A DNA stretch of 64,000 nt from Flavipsychrobacter sp. Its GTDB lineage: Bacteria > Bacteroidota > Bacteroidia > Chitinophagales > Chitinophagaceae. The notes under the pieces are model-generated. The model saw only the letters and a program-made list of their open reading frames with translations, did no database searches and had not been told where the DNA came from. The position numbers and the translations under genes were made by a program. The stretch covers positions 248,001-312,000 of the forward strand of contig JAEUVF010000008.1 of assembly GCA_016787265.1 (NCBI GenBank), read 5' to 3'. Shown piece after piece: positions 9,290-17,736 of this stretch; within the stretch, counting starts at the first letter, position 1; each line of letters starts with the position of its first letter.

Positions 9290-10424
9290 CCGATCCGTTG
9301 TTTTATTATTTACCGACTGGTATTACCCTGGATATAAAGCCGGGGGACCTATCCAGTCCTGTGTCAACCTGGTACACGCAATGTCAGCTGCCTACCAGTT
9401 TTATGTAATCACTTCTGACAGGGATTTGGATAGTGAACATCCTTATGAGCAGGTTCCAATCAATCAATGGATAACAGGTGCATTTGGTGAACAGGTCTTT
9501 TATGCAAGTCCCGGTACGATAACCAGGCAATGGCTGAAACAGCTCTTTGAACAATATCCTGGCTGCAGGATTTATTTGAATAGTATGTTCTCGTTTCCTT
9601 TTACCCTATTGCCATTGTTGGTTTTGCGTTCTTTCAGGAATCAAAAAATAATTCTTGCGCCAAGGGGGATGTTGCATCCGGGTGCTTTAGGACTTAAATC
9701 CGTTAAAAAGAAAATCTTTCTGATCCTGTTTCGCTGGATGGGTTGGCCGAAGCGAATTGTTTTTCAGGCAACAACAGAAGAGGAGGTCGGATACATTAAG
9801 CAACATTTCCCGGGTGCGGAGATCCGGGTGGTAGGTAATATTCCGGCTTTCAGAGAAAAAAGGCCAGATACGCTATCGAAATCACCGGGCGAATTAAAGC
9901 TCTTATTCCTGGGCAGACTGCATCCGACCAAAAACCTGGATTATGTATTGGACCTGCTGAAGCAAAACCGGAAGGGACAAATTGAATTGCACCTGGTTGG
10001 TGAACCGGGGCCATCCGGATATGTTGAAAAATGCAGGGAGATAATAAAGGAACTTCCTCCTAATGTACAGGTCAGGGAATACGGTTCGCTTCCCCAGCAG
10101 GAATCCTTTGAAAAAATGCTGGAAGCCCATGCGCTGGTATTACCCAGCCGGGGTGAAAACTTCGGTCATGCTATCTTTGAAGCCCTGATTAGTGGGAAAC
10201 CGGTTCTGATCAGTGATCGTACACCCTGGAGAAAGCTGGAAACCCAACAGGCGGGCTGGGATCTTCCATTGGAGCATCCGGAGCAATTTGCTGTAGCTAT
10301 CGGACGATTGCTGGAGATGGACCAGGAAACCTATGATCAGTGGTCGGAGGGTGCTTACCGGCTCGCAAACAATTATTTTGGCAATGCAGCGTATAATACA
10401 AACTATCGCGAATTATTTACATGA
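9279..10424 (+). CDS. GT4 family glycosyltransferase
   Basis: 381 residues. The N-terminus has the acceptor-side motif DWYYPGYKAGGPIQSCVNLV seen in GT4 enzymes of exopolysaccharide loci. The C-terminal Rossmann domain shows LLFLGRLHPTKNLDYVLDLL near 210-230 and the donor-binding block RGENFGHAIFEALISGKPVL near 287-306. Its start lies inside the 3' end of asnB, and its stop overlaps the next start as ATGA, so translation is coupled. It is likely a retaining enzyme that works on lipid-linked intermediates in the cytoplasm. Confidence 0.86.
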   Translation: MNSDRSVVLLFTDWYYPGYKAGGPIQSCVNLVHAMSAAYQFYVITSDRDLDSEHPYEQVPINQWITGAFGEQVFYASPGTITRQWLKQLFEQYPGCRIYLNSMFSFPFTLLPLLVLRSFRNQKIILAPRGMLHPGALGLKSVKKKIFLILFRWMGWPKRIVFQATTEEEVGYIKQHFPGAEIRVVGNIPAFREKRPDTLSKSPGELKLLFLGRLHPTKNLDYVLDLLKQNRKGQIELHLVGEPGPSGYVEKCREIIKELPPNVQVREYGSLPQQESFEKMLEAHALVLPSRGENFGHAIFEALISGKPVLISDRTPWRKLETQQAGWDLPLEHPEQFAVAIGRLLEMDQETYDQWSEGAYRLANNYFGNAAYNTNYRELFT

Positions 10425-10978
10425 GCAGGACAGATCTTTCCCGGTATAACAATGACTGGTACCCGCCTACCATCGGTGCCCCCGCCTGGAAGCGGGTGCT
10501 CTGGTATTATACCAGCCTGGTGTTTTTTGAATCTGCCTGGCTCCCGGTGAATGGCCTGAAAACCGCGCTGCTAAGGGCTTTTGGGGCGAAAGTCGGTAAA
10601 GGGGTGGTCATCAAACCACGGGTGCAGATTAAATATCCCTGGCTGCTTGGCATCGGCGAGTATAGCTGGATCGGCGAAGCAGTATGGATTGATAATCTCT
10701 GCCGGGTGCAAATCGGAGCGCATGCCTGTCTTTCACAGGGTGCCTATTTGTTAACCGGCAATCATAACTATAAAAAACCGGCATTTGACCTGATGGTAGC
10801 GGGCATCACCCTGGAAAATGGCGTCTGGATAGGGGCGAAAGCAGTTGTTTGTCCGGGTATCATTTGTTATAATCACAGTGTATTGACTGCTGGTTCAATT
10901 GCCACCACAAACCTTGAGTCCTATACCATTTACCAGGGAAACCCGGCATTGCCTGTAAAACAAAGAACGATTGAATAG
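10421..10978 (+). CDS. WcaF-like sugar O-acetyltransferase (hexapeptide repeat)
   Basis: 185 residues. Left-handed beta-helix (LbH) protein with imperfect hexapeptide repeats from about residue 65 (VGKGVVIKP, IGEYSWIGE, IGAHACLSQGAYLLTGNHNY, LENGVWIGAKAVVCPGI). The GNHNY segment carries the catalytic histidine of the family. N-terminal residues NDWYPPTIGAPAWKRVLWYY are characteristic of the colanic-acid WcaF group, which acetylates a fucose residue. The nearby gmd/fcl pair makes GDP-L-fucose, so fucose acetylation is a reasonable inference. The start overlaps the upstream stop by 4 bases. Confidence 0.86.
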   Translation: MSRTDLSRYNNDWYPPTIGAPAWKRVLWYYTSLVFFESAWLPVNGLKTALLRAFGAKVGKGVVIKPRVQIKYPWLLGIGEYSWIGEAVWIDNLCRVQIGAHACLSQGAYLLTGNHNYKKPAFDLMVAGITLENGVWIGAKAVVCPGIICYNHSVLTAGSIATTNLESYTIYQGNPALPVKQRTIE

Positions 10979-11736
10979 TGAAGATGGAACCACTTGTAAC
11001 GATTATTACGGCTACGTATAACAGTGCCGCTACCCTGGCAGATACCCTCGAAAGCGTTGCCGGTCAAACCTACCCGCATATTGAACACCTCATTATTGAT
11101 GGAGCATCCAGTGATGAAACAGCCACTATTGCAGCCCGTTATCCCCATGTAAGCCGCTTTGTTTCCGAACCCGATAAGGGTTTGTATGATGCGATGAACA
11201 AAGGCATTAAGCTGGCATCGGGGGACATCATCGGTATTCTGAATTCAGATGATTTTTATGCGGATAACCGGGTAATTGAAAAAGTCGTGCAGCTTTTCAA
11301 CAACCCCGAAATTCTTGCGGTGTACGCGGATCTCCAATATGTTGATCCAATAAATACCAGCCGGATTATCCGGCACTGGAAAGCCGGCGGCTATGACCAG
11401 CAGGCATTTTTCTACGGCTGGATGCCTCCCCACCCAAGTTTTTTCGTTCGTAAACAATTGTATGAGCAGTGCGGCGTTTTTAATACCAGTTTCCGGCATT
11501 CGGCTGATTATGAGCTGATGCTCCGGTTTTTACTGCGTTACAATGCCCCGGCGGCCTATTTGCCGGAAGTGGTGGTGAAAATGCGGATGGGCGGACAAAG
11601 TAATGCAAGTATCAAAAACCGCTGGAGCGCCAATCGTGAAGATCGCCGGGCCTGGACTGTCAACGGTTTGACTCCCTATTTTTTTACCATACCTTTGAAG
11701 CCGTTTAGAAAAATTGGACAATTCCTTATCAAATAA
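10978..11736 (+). CDS. Family 2 glycosyltransferase, WcaE-like
   Basis: 252 residues. It starts with GTG overlapping the upstream TAG by one base; an in-frame ATG two codons later is an alternative. Strong GT2 signature: VTIITATYNSAATLADTLES, IIDGASSDET, EPDKGLYDAMNKGI and the metal-binding LNSDDFY near 82-88. The GLYDAMNKGI variant and short length match WcaE/WcaA-like enzymes of colanic-acid-type clusters, often fucosyltransferases. It is followed 6 bases later by gmd, which supports use of GDP-fucose or GDP-mannose as donor; this is an inference. Confidence 0.86.
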   Translation: MKMEPLVTIITATYNSAATLADTLESVAGQTYPHIEHLIIDGASSDETATIAARYPHVSRFVSEPDKGLYDAMNKGIKLASGDIIGILNSDDFYADNRVIEKVVQLFNNPEILAVYADLQYVDPINTSRIIRHWKAGGYDQQAFFYGWMPPHPSFFVRKQLYEQCGVFNTSFRHSADYELMLRFLLRYNAPAAYLPEVVVKMRMGGQSNASIKNRWSANREDRRAWTVNGLTPYFFTIPLKPFRKIGQFLIK

Positions 11737-11742
11737 ACAATA

Positions 11743-12858
11743 ATGTCGAAAGTTGCTTTAGTTACCGGCATCACCGGACAGGATGGTGCCTACCTCGCGG
11801 AACTGCTTTTAAGTAAAGGTTATATCGTTCATGGCATCAAACGCCGTGCTTCCCTTTTTAATACCGACCGGATCGACCATCTCTACCAGGATCCCCATGA
11901 AAAAAATGTGAAGATGCACCTGCATTATGGCGATCTGACGGATAGTACCAACCTGATTCGGATCATCCAGGAGACTCAGCCCGATGAGATTTATAACCTT
12001 GCGGCCATGAGCCATGTGCACGTGAGTTTTGAAACCCCGGAATATACCGCCAATGCCGATGGTATTGGTACCCTTCGGATCCTGGAAGCGGTACGGTTAC
12101 TTGGACTTACCAAAAAAACCAAAGTTTACCAGGCATCCACCTCTGAATTATACGGACTGGTACAGGCTGTACCCCAGAGTGAAACCACCCCTTTTTACCC
12201 CCGTTCTCCCTACGCGGTTGCTAAAATGTATGGTTTCTGGATTACCGTAAACTACCGCGAAGCCTATGGCATGTTTGCGGTGAATGGAATTCTGTTCAAC
12301 CACGAATCTCCGTTAAGAGGGGAAACCTTCGTAACCCGTAAGATCACCCGCGGGGTAGCAAAAATTGCCCTTGGCATGCAGGAGAAGATTTTCCTGGGGA
12401 ACCTGAATGCGCAGCGCGACTGGGGTCATGCAAAAGACTATGTGGAAGCGATGTGGCGGATCCTGCAGCAGGACACGCCGGAAGATTATGTAATTGCTAC
12501 CGGTGTAACCACCCCGGTTCGGGAATTTGTACGAATGGCTTTTGCAGAAGTGGGAATTGAAATAGCCTTCAGCGGCTCCGAGGAGAAAGAAGTAGCCAAA
12601 GTGGTAAGCTGTTCCAATCCGGAATTCCAGTTGGAAATCGGAAAAGAAGTGGTGGCCGTGGATCCAAGATATTATCGTCCCACTGAAGTGGACCTTCTGA
12701 TAGGTGATCCCACCAAGGCACAGACCAAACTGGGCTGGAAACCGAAATATGACCTGGCAGGACTGGTTAGCGAAATGGTGGTGTCAGATGTGGACAGCTT
12801 CCGGAAGGAAAAGCTCTTGAAGGAAAGCGGCTACTATGTAAAGAATCAATATGAGTAA
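11743..12858 (+). CDS. gmd: GDP-mannose 4,6-dehydratase
   Basis: 371 residues, the usual length. It converts GDP-D-mannose to GDP-4-keto-6-deoxy-D-mannose. Visible are the NADP-binding glycine motif [15 protein letters not shown] at the N-terminus, the [15 protein letters not shown] segment characteristic of Gmd, the catalytic Thr/Ser-Glu region QASTSELYG, and the Tyr-x3-Lys pair [25 protein letters not shown] and [11 protein letters not shown] are further family blocks. With the next gene, fcl, it makes GDP-L-fucose. The stop codon runs directly into an inverted array of 9-base repeats. Confidence 0.97.
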   Translation: MSKVALVTGITGQDGAYLAELLLSKGYIVHGIKRRASLFNTDRIDHLYQDPHEKNVKMHLHYGDLTDSTNLIRIIQETQPDEIYNLAAMSHVHVSFETPEYTANADGIGTLRILEAVRLLGLTKKTKVYQASTSELYGLVQAVPQSETTPFYPRSPYAVAKMYGFWITVNYREAYGMFAVNGILFNHESPLRGETFVTRKITRGVAKIALGMQEKIFLGNLNAQRDWGHAKDYVEAMWRILQQDTPEDYVIATGVTTPVREFVRMAFAEVGIEIAFSGSEEKEVAKVVSCSNPEFQLEIGKEVVAVDPRYYRPTEVDLLIGDPTKAQTKLGWKPKYDLAGLVSEMVVSDVDSFRKEKLLKESGYYVKNQYE

Positions 12859-12924
12859 GTGAATAAGGTGAATGGGGTGAATAAAGTGAATATTCACCCC
12901 ATTCACCCTATTCACCTCATTCAC
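12859..12924. repeat. Tandem-inverted array of 9-base units (GTGAATNNN)
   Basis: Starting right after the gmd stop are three GTGAATNNN units and a GTGAAT, followed head-to-head by ATTCAC and three NNNATTCAC units. The centre is GTGAATATTCAC at 12886-12897. The two halves could pair over about 33 bases each, with mismatches only at the variable third positions. It lies between two genes of one pathway and could act as an mRNA processing or attenuation hairpin. The reading frame of fcl is open through it, which creates a false N-terminal extension. Confidence 0.9.
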
Positions 12925-12942
12925 CAATTTTCATTTCTTATC

Positions 12943-13866
12943 ATGGATATCAATAGTAAAGTTTATATCGCGGGACATAGGGGAATGGTGGGATCGGCGA
13001 TCAAAAGAAGGCTGGAGGCGGCGGGGTTTACCAATTTTGTAACCCGTACCTCAGCCCAGTTGGATTTACGAAATCAGCAGGCAGTAGCTGATTTTTTTGC
13101 AGCGGAAAAACCGGATTATGTGTTTTTGGCGGCTGCAAAAGTTGGTGGTATTCATGCGAACAATACCTTTCGGGGAGAGTTTCTGTATGATAACCTGATG
13201 ATCCAGAACAATGTGATCCACCAGAGTTACCTGAGTGGTGTGAAGAAATTATTGTTCCTGGGATCTTCCTGTATTTATCCGAAGCTGGCACCCCAGCCCC
13301 TGAAGGAAGAGTACCTGCTGACGGGGGAACTGGAGCCGACCAATGAGCCCTATGCCATAGCCAAAATTGCGGGCATCAAATTATGTGATGCCTATCGTAG
13401 CCAGTATGGCTGCAATTTCATTTCGGTGATGCCGACGAATTTGTATGGTCCGAATGATAATTACGATTTGAATAACAGTCATGTGCTGCCGGCACTGATC
13501 CGTAAATTCCATGAGGCAAAGCTGGCGAATGCGCCGGCTGTAACCATGTGGGGAACTGGAACACCGAGAAGAGAATTCCTTCATGCGGATGATCTGGCGG
13601 ATGCCTGTTATTACCTGATGGAACAGTATAATGAACCCGGACTGGTTAATATTGGCGTGGGGGATGATATTCCAATTAAGGATTTGGCGCTGTTGATCAA
13701 AAAAGTGGTAGGATATGAAGGAGAAATTGAGCATGATTTGACCAAGCCGGATGGCACACCACGTAAACTGATGGATGTTAGCAAATTACATGCAATGGGT
13801 TGGAAGCATAAGATCGGATTGGAAGAGGGGTTGAGGCAGGTATATGCTGAATATGCCTTAGTTTAG
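12943..13866 (+). CDS. fcl: GDP-L-fucose synthase
   Basis: 307 residues from the ATG at 12943. The frame stays open upstream, but that stretch is only the 9-base repeat array, and [20 protein letters not shown] matches the normal family N-terminus. The enzyme (also WcaG) epimerises and reduces GDP-4-keto-6-deoxymannose to GDP-L-fucose with NADPH. Motifs are [10 protein letters not shown] for cofactor binding, FLGSSCIYP, the catalytic Tyr-x3-Lys in [15 protein letters not shown], and [20 protein letters not shown]. It follows gmd and precedes a response regulator by 4 bases. Confidence 0.97.
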   Translation: MDINSKVYIAGHRGMVGSAIKRRLEAAGFTNFVTRTSAQLDLRNQQAVADFFAAEKPDYVFLAAAKVGGIHANNTFRGEFLYDNLMIQNNVIHQSYLSGVKKLLFLGSSCIYPKLAPQPLKEEYLLTGELEPTNEPYAIAKIAGIKLCDAYRSQYGCNFISVMPTNLYGPNDNYDLNNSHVLPALIRKFHEAKLANAPAVTMWGTGTPRREFLHADDLADACYYLMEQYNEPGLVNIGVGDDIPIKDLALLIKKVVGYEGEIEHDLTKPDGTPRKLMDVSKLHAMGWKHKIGLEEGLRQVYAEYALV

Positions 13867-13870
13867 TAGT

Positions 13871-14509
13871 ATGAACAACCTTATCAGAGTGGGAATTATT
13901 GAAGACAATAATTACCTGCTGGAAAATTATCGCGAATTTTTTTCTCATTACAATGATATTGAGTTGCTATTCAGTTGCCAGAGTCTGGAAGACTGGGAAG
14001 CAACCGCTCAGCAGACAGATGATCCGGATGTGATTTTGCTGGATCTGGTATTGCCGGGAAAAGACGGAATGGAAGGAATAGGCCTGCTTCGGCGGGCCTT
14101 TCCATTGGTGAAAATCCTGGTAATATCGGGAGATGACCGGCAGGAAGCCGTGGTGGAAAGCATCAAACTGGGGGCCAGTGGCTTCCTGGTGAAACCTGGT
14201 CAACTGGCGGAAGTGTACCGTGCGGTGGTGGACGTTTGCCGGGAGGGTGCTTATTTATCCCCAAAAGCGGCATTTCGGGTAGTAACTCATATTGGTAGCA
14301 GGGTAGAGGACCAACTGGCCAAAAGACTCACGAAAAGAGAGCTGGAACTGGTGTTGTTATTACAGGAAGGTTTAACCTATAAAGAGCTGGCGGAGAGAAT
14401 GTTTGTGTCTGTTTATACAGTGAACCACCATCTGAAGAAAATCTATCAGAAGCTAAACGTCGAAAGTAAGAGTCAATTAATAAGCAAAGTGTTGAATAAG
14501 AATTTTTAG
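13871..14509 (+). CDS. LuxR-family (NarL/FixJ-type) response regulator
   Basis: 212 residues. Receiver domain 1-120: acidic pair E11-D12, phosphoacceptor D58 (DVILLDLVLPG), conserved K108 in GFLVKPG. C-terminal LuxR-type helix-turn-helix about 145-205: LTKRELELVLLLQEGLTYKE, LAERMFVSVYTVNHHLKKIY. It would bind DNA as a phosphorylated dimer. No histidine kinase is adjacent. The promoter just downstream carries a perfect dyad (14530-14543) at an activator position, and a similar dyad lies before the 34.7-kb dehydratase gene, so control of polysaccharide genes by this regulator is a testable inference. The phosphodonor is unknown. Confidence 0.92.
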   Translation: MNNLIRVGIIEDNNYLLENYREFFSHYNDIELLFSCQSLEDWEATAQQTDDPDVILLDLVLPGKDGMEGIGLLRRAFPLVKILVISGDDRQEAVVESIKLGASGFLVKPGQLAEVYRAVVDVCREGAYLSPKAAFRVVTHIGSRVEDQLAKRLTKRELELVLLLQEGLTYKELAERMFVSVYTVNHHLKKIYQKLNVESKSQLISKVLNKNF

Positions 14510-14529
14510 ATAGTATTTTTGTTCAATAT

Positions 14530-14575
14530 TACTCAAATGAGTAGTAATTAAAGGGATATGTGGCAATACTTTTGC
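14530..14575 (+). promoter_or_regulatory. Promoter with upstream dyad before nucleotide-sugar dehydrogenase gene
   Basis: TACTTTTGC at 14567-14575 fits the Bacteroidota -7 consensus TAnnTTTGC exactly. No clear -33 TTTG is present. Instead a perfect inverted repeat TACTC-AAAT-GAGTA lies at 14530-14543, centred 30.5 bases upstream of the TA. That suggests an activator-dependent promoter. The predicted leader is about 60 bases and contains the 18-base motif at 14618. Confidence 0.6.
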
Positions 14576-14617
14576 ACCGCCCTCGCAAAATTCACCATAC
14601 CCTGGTTGCGAACATGT

Positions 14618-14635
14618 GACTGAGGAGGCGAAGCT
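14618..14635 (+). promoter_or_regulatory. Shared 18-base leader motif, copy A
   Basis: GACTGAGGAGGCGAAGCT. A copy differing at one base lies at 62732-62749, before the Wzz-like gene of the second export operon. This copy ends 8 bases before the ATG at 14644 and probably lies in the transcribed leader. It includes an AGGAGG that could act as a Shine-Dalgarno sequence if translation starts downstream, but the other copy lacks that run, so ribosome binding does not explain the conservation. Confidence 0.55.
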
Positions 14636-14643
14636 ATTATATA

Positions 14644-15933
14644 ATGCTATTACCAACTATGAATAAAGAAAGAAAAATTGCGGTTATTGGCCTGGGATAT
14701 GTAGGTCTGCCGCTGGCCGTGGAGTTTGCTAAAAAATTCCCTACTGTAGGCTTTGATATTAACACCAAAAGGGTGAAAGAGTTGAATGAAGGCAAGGATT
14801 TCACTTTAGAAGTTTCAGACGAAGACCTGGCATCCGTAAAAGGAAAACTACAAATTTCCTGTACTCTGGATGATCTTAAAGACTGTACCCGATTTATCGT
14901 AACCGTGCCAACCCCTGTTGACCGCTACAACCAACCGGATTTAACCCCTCTTAAAAAGGCCAGTGAAACAGTTGGAAAGGTGTTAAAGAAGGGCGATATC
15001 GTTATTTATGAATCAACCGTTTACCCGGGAGTAACCGAGGACTATTGTGTTCCGGTACTTGAGAAGGTAAGCGGTTTGACCTTTAATAAAGACTTCTTTG
15101 CGGGGTATTCTCCTGAGCGGATTAATCCGGGTGATAAGGAGCGTACCCTGACCAGAATCCGCAAGATCACATCAGGTTCAACTCCTGAAGTGGCTGCTGA
15201 AGTGAATGAGCTGTATTGTTCCATTATCACAGCCGGAACCTTCCAGGCAGCGTCCATAAAAGTAGCTGAAGCGGCCAAGGTAATTGAGAATGCACAACGG
15301 GATATCAATATTGCCTTTGTAAATGAGCTGGCCAAGATCTTTAACCGTTTGAATATAGATACCCGTGCGGTATTGGAAGCAGCGGGAACCAAGTGGAACT
15401 TTCTGCCCTTCCAGCCCGGACTGGTAGGCGGGCATTGTATTGGGGTGGATCCTTATTACCTGGCGCAGAAGGCACAGGAAACAGGTTATCATCCGGAGAT
15501 CATTCTAGCGGGACGCCGGATCAATGATGGAATGGGAGAATATGTGGTATTACAGGTAATCCGTCAGTTGAACAGGAGGGGTTTGCCGGTTGTAGGCGCA
15601 AAAGTGCTGATCCTTGGACTGACATTTAAAGAGAATTGTCCGGATATACGCAATACTAAAGTGGTGGATATTGTACATCATTTAAAAGACCAGGGTGTGG
15701 AAGTGGATATCTACGATCCCTGGGCAAGTAAGGAAGAAGTGGTGCATGAGTATGGATATGACATTTATACCGACCATGAAGAACTGGGCCAGGAATATGA
15801 TGGCGTGATTTTAGCGGTAGCCCATAAGCAATTTGTTAATGGTATGGACTGGCGCGCCAAACTGAAATCAAATGGTGTTTTATACGATGTAAAGGCGGTA
15901 TTGCCTATTGGAGTTGCTGATGCGCGTTTGTAA
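14644..15933 (+). CDS. Nucleotide-sugar dehydrogenase (TviB/WbpO type)
   Basis: 429 residues. UDP-glucose/GDP-mannose dehydrogenase superfamily: NAD-binding [18 protein letters not shown], the linker block [12 protein letters not shown], substrate-binding [20 protein letters not shown], and catalytic Cys in [11 protein letters not shown]. It oxidises C6 of a UDP-N-acetylhexosamine to the uronate in two NAD steps; the overall look is closer to TviB/WbpO (UDP-HexNAc) than to UDP-glucose dehydrogenase. An in-frame ATG five codons in (14659) is an equally good start. The following epimerase completes a TviB/TviC-like pair that would provide UDP-GlcNAc- or GalNAc-uronate. Confidence 0.9.
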   Translation: MLLPTMNKERKIAVIGLGYVGLPLAVEFAKKFPTVGFDINTKRVKELNEGKDFTLEVSDEDLASVKGKLQISCTLDDLKDCTRFIVTVPTPVDRYNQPDLTPLKKASETVGKVLKKGDIVIYESTVYPGVTEDYCVPVLEKVSGLTFNKDFFAGYSPERINPGDKERTLTRIRKITSGSTPEVAAEVNELYCSIITAGTFQAASIKVAEAAKVIENAQRDINIAFVNELAKIFNRLNIDTRAVLEAAGTKWNFLPFQPGLVGGHCIGVDPYYLAQKAQETGYHPEIILAGRRINDGMGEYVVLQVIRQLNRRGLPVVGAKVLILGLTFKENCPDIRNTKVVDIVHHLKDQGVEVDIYDPWASKEEVVHEYGYDIYTDHEELGQEYDGVILAVAHKQFVNGMDWRAKLKSNGVLYDVKAVLPIGVADARL

Positions 15934-15950
15934 AAACATTAAAAAATAAA

Positions 15951-16904
15951 ATGAAGATATTAGTAACCGGCGGAGCCGGATTCATAGGAAGTCATATTGT
16001 TGAGCATTTGCTGGATCGGGAGGATGTAGAAGAGGTTCGGGTATTGGATAATTTTAGTACCGGATTTAAACGAAATATAGAACCATTTTTATCCAATCCG
16101 AAGTTTACATTAATAGAAGGCGATATCCGTTCTGTGGAGGATTGTGAAAAGGCGGTAGCTGGGGTAGATGCGGTAAGTCACCAGGCTGCTTTGGGGTCAG
16201 TGCCAAGGAGTATCAATGATCCTATCACTTCACATAATGTAAATGTGAATGGCTTTTTGAACATATTGGAGGCAGTTCGCAAGTTTGGAGTTAAGAAGAT
16301 GGCATATGCATCATCTTCCTCTGTTTATGGTGATCTGGCAGACAGTCCGAAAGTGGAGGAGCGTACTGGAAAATTGTTGTCGCCCTATGCAGCCACCAAG
16401 ATGGCCAATGAGTTGTATGCCGAAGTGTATGCTAAGACCTATGGGATTCAGTTGATTGGTTTCCGATATTTCAATGTGTTTGGTCCCCGCCAGGATCCTG
16501 ATGGCCCATATGCAGCTGTCATCCCATTATTTATAAAGGCTGCATTAAATAATGATAAACCAACAATAAATGGAGATGGAAGTATAACAAGAGATTTTAC
16601 ATTCATTAAGAATGTAATCAATGCTAATATTTCAGCCTTAACTAATATTGGTCTTGAGCAGAAAGCTTATGTATTTAATGTTGCTTGTGGAAAAAGTATA
16701 AACCTCAATAAAATATGGGAATATATAACAAATAAATTAAATATAAGTCAGACCCCAATATATGGTCCTCAGCGAAAGGGAGATATATTGCATTCGCTAG
16801 CTGATGTTACCAATTTACGTAAGCATTTAAATTATACGGAAGTTGTAAATGTTGAGGAAGGATTGAATATAACAGTTGATTGGTATTTGCAACAAAAAAA
16901 ATAA
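15951..16904 (+). CDS. NAD-dependent UDP-HexNAc 4-epimerase-like (TviC/WbpP type)
   Basis: 317 residues. Extended SDR: TGGAGFIGSHIVEHLL at the N-terminus, ASSSSVYGD with the catalytic Ser, and Tyr-x3-Lys in LSPYAATKMANELYAEVY, followed by FNVFGPRQDPDGPYAAVIPLF. It interconverts C4 of UDP-GlcNAc/GalNAc or their uronates. It sits 17 bases after the dehydrogenase. Base composition changes inside the gene: the line 16441-16500 has 28 of 60 G+C, the line 16561-16620 only 16 of 60, and the protein turns rich in Asn, Ile and Lys after about residue 195. The protein is full length, so it is probably an active mosaic. Confidence 0.9.
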   Translation: MKILVTGGAGFIGSHIVEHLLDREDVEEVRVLDNFSTGFKRNIEPFLSNPKFTLIEGDIRSVEDCEKAVAGVDAVSHQAALGSVPRSINDPITSHNVNVNGFLNILEAVRKFGVKKMAYASSSSVYGDLADSPKVEERTGKLLSPYAATKMANELYAEVYAKTYGIQLIGFRYFNVFGPRQDPDGPYAAVIPLFIKAALNNDKPTINGDGSITRDFTFIKNVINANISALTNIGLEQKAYVFNVACGKSINLNKIWEYITNKLNISQTPIYGPQRKGDILHSLADVTNLRKHLNYTEVVNVEEGLNITVDWYLQQKK

Positions 16905-16959
16905 AGAAGGCAAAATAAATGAGACTTAGTTCAAAATAATGCCTAATTGAAATCAACTC

Positions 16960-17736
16960 ATGTTAATGAAAAATTTATTTCTATTTCTATTGCTTTTAAA
17001 CTTGGTTTCCTGTATAGATACCAAAAAGGTTGTCTACTTTAATGACATTGGTAATAAAGCGGCAATACAATCACTAGCAGGGATAGAATCAGTAATAAGC
17101 TCAAATGATATGCTAAGCATTAATGTAAGTAGTCGTGATCTTCAAGCGACAGCTATTTTTAATGCACCAAACCTGCCAATGACTCCATCTGGAGCTCCAG
17201 CGACAAGTATGGCACAGGCTTCTGGTTACCTGGTAAGCTCGGAAGGGACAATTAATTTTCCATTATTAGGGGTGCTAAAAATTTCAGGAAAAACAAAAAG
17301 TCAAGTTGAGAATGAAATCGCCTCAAAATTAATAGAAAGTAAGCTGTTGTTTGATCCAATTGTAAACGTACGGTATTTAAATTACAGAGTAACCATACTA
17401 GGTGAGGTTGCTAGACCAGGAGTAGTACAAATACCAAGTGAACAAGTAAACATTTTAGAAGCGATTGGATTAGCAGGTGATTTAACCATATATGGAAAGA
17501 GAAATAATATTTTACTTATTCGCCAGGTTGGGCCCCAGAAAATTCTTGAGCGGCTTGATTTGAGTAGTTCAAAGCTATTTGAATCGCCTTTTTTTTATTT
17601 AAAGTCAAACGATATAATATATGTTGAGCCTGAAAAAGCAAAAGTGGCTTCAGGTACACGTGGTCAGCAGTTGCTTCCATATATTATCTCTGGCGTAAGT
17701 ATTTTAGCATTAGTACTAACTAATATTTTCAGATAG
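16960..17736 (+). CDS. Polysaccharide export lipoprotein, Wza-like
   Basis: 258 residues. Signal peptide with lipobox LVSC near residues 16-19 (LFLFLLLLNLVSC), so it is an outer-membrane or periplasmic lipoprotein; ATG at 16966 is an alternative start two codons later. A Poly_export domain (about 45-125, with SGYLVSSEGTINFPLLGVLKISGKT) is followed by one SLBB domain (VTILGEVARPGVVQIPSEQVNILEAIGLAG). A C-terminal hydrophobic segment (LLPYIISGVSILALVLTNIF) fits the helix by which such proteins span the membrane. It overlaps the Wzc gene as TAGTG, so the two form the export pair of this locus. Confidence 0.92.
   Translation: MLMKNLFLFLLLLNLVSCIDTKKVVYFNDIGNKAAIQSLAGIESVISSNDMLSINVSSRDLQATAIFNAPNLPMTPSGAPATSMAQASGYLVSSEGTINFPLLGVLKISGKTKSQVENEIASKLIESKLLFDPIVNVRYLNYRVTILGEVARPGVVQIPSEQVNILEAIGLAGDLTIYGKRNNILLIRQVGPQKILERLDLSSSKLFESPFFYLKSNDIIYVEPEKAKVASGTRGQQLLPYIISGVSILALVLTNIFR

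Noticed and set aside
14618..14643. Simple Shine-Dalgarno explanation for the AGGAGG before the dehydrogenase gene
   Set aside because: The matched copy at 62732 lacks the AGGAGG run and the conserved stretch is much longer than a ribosome site.
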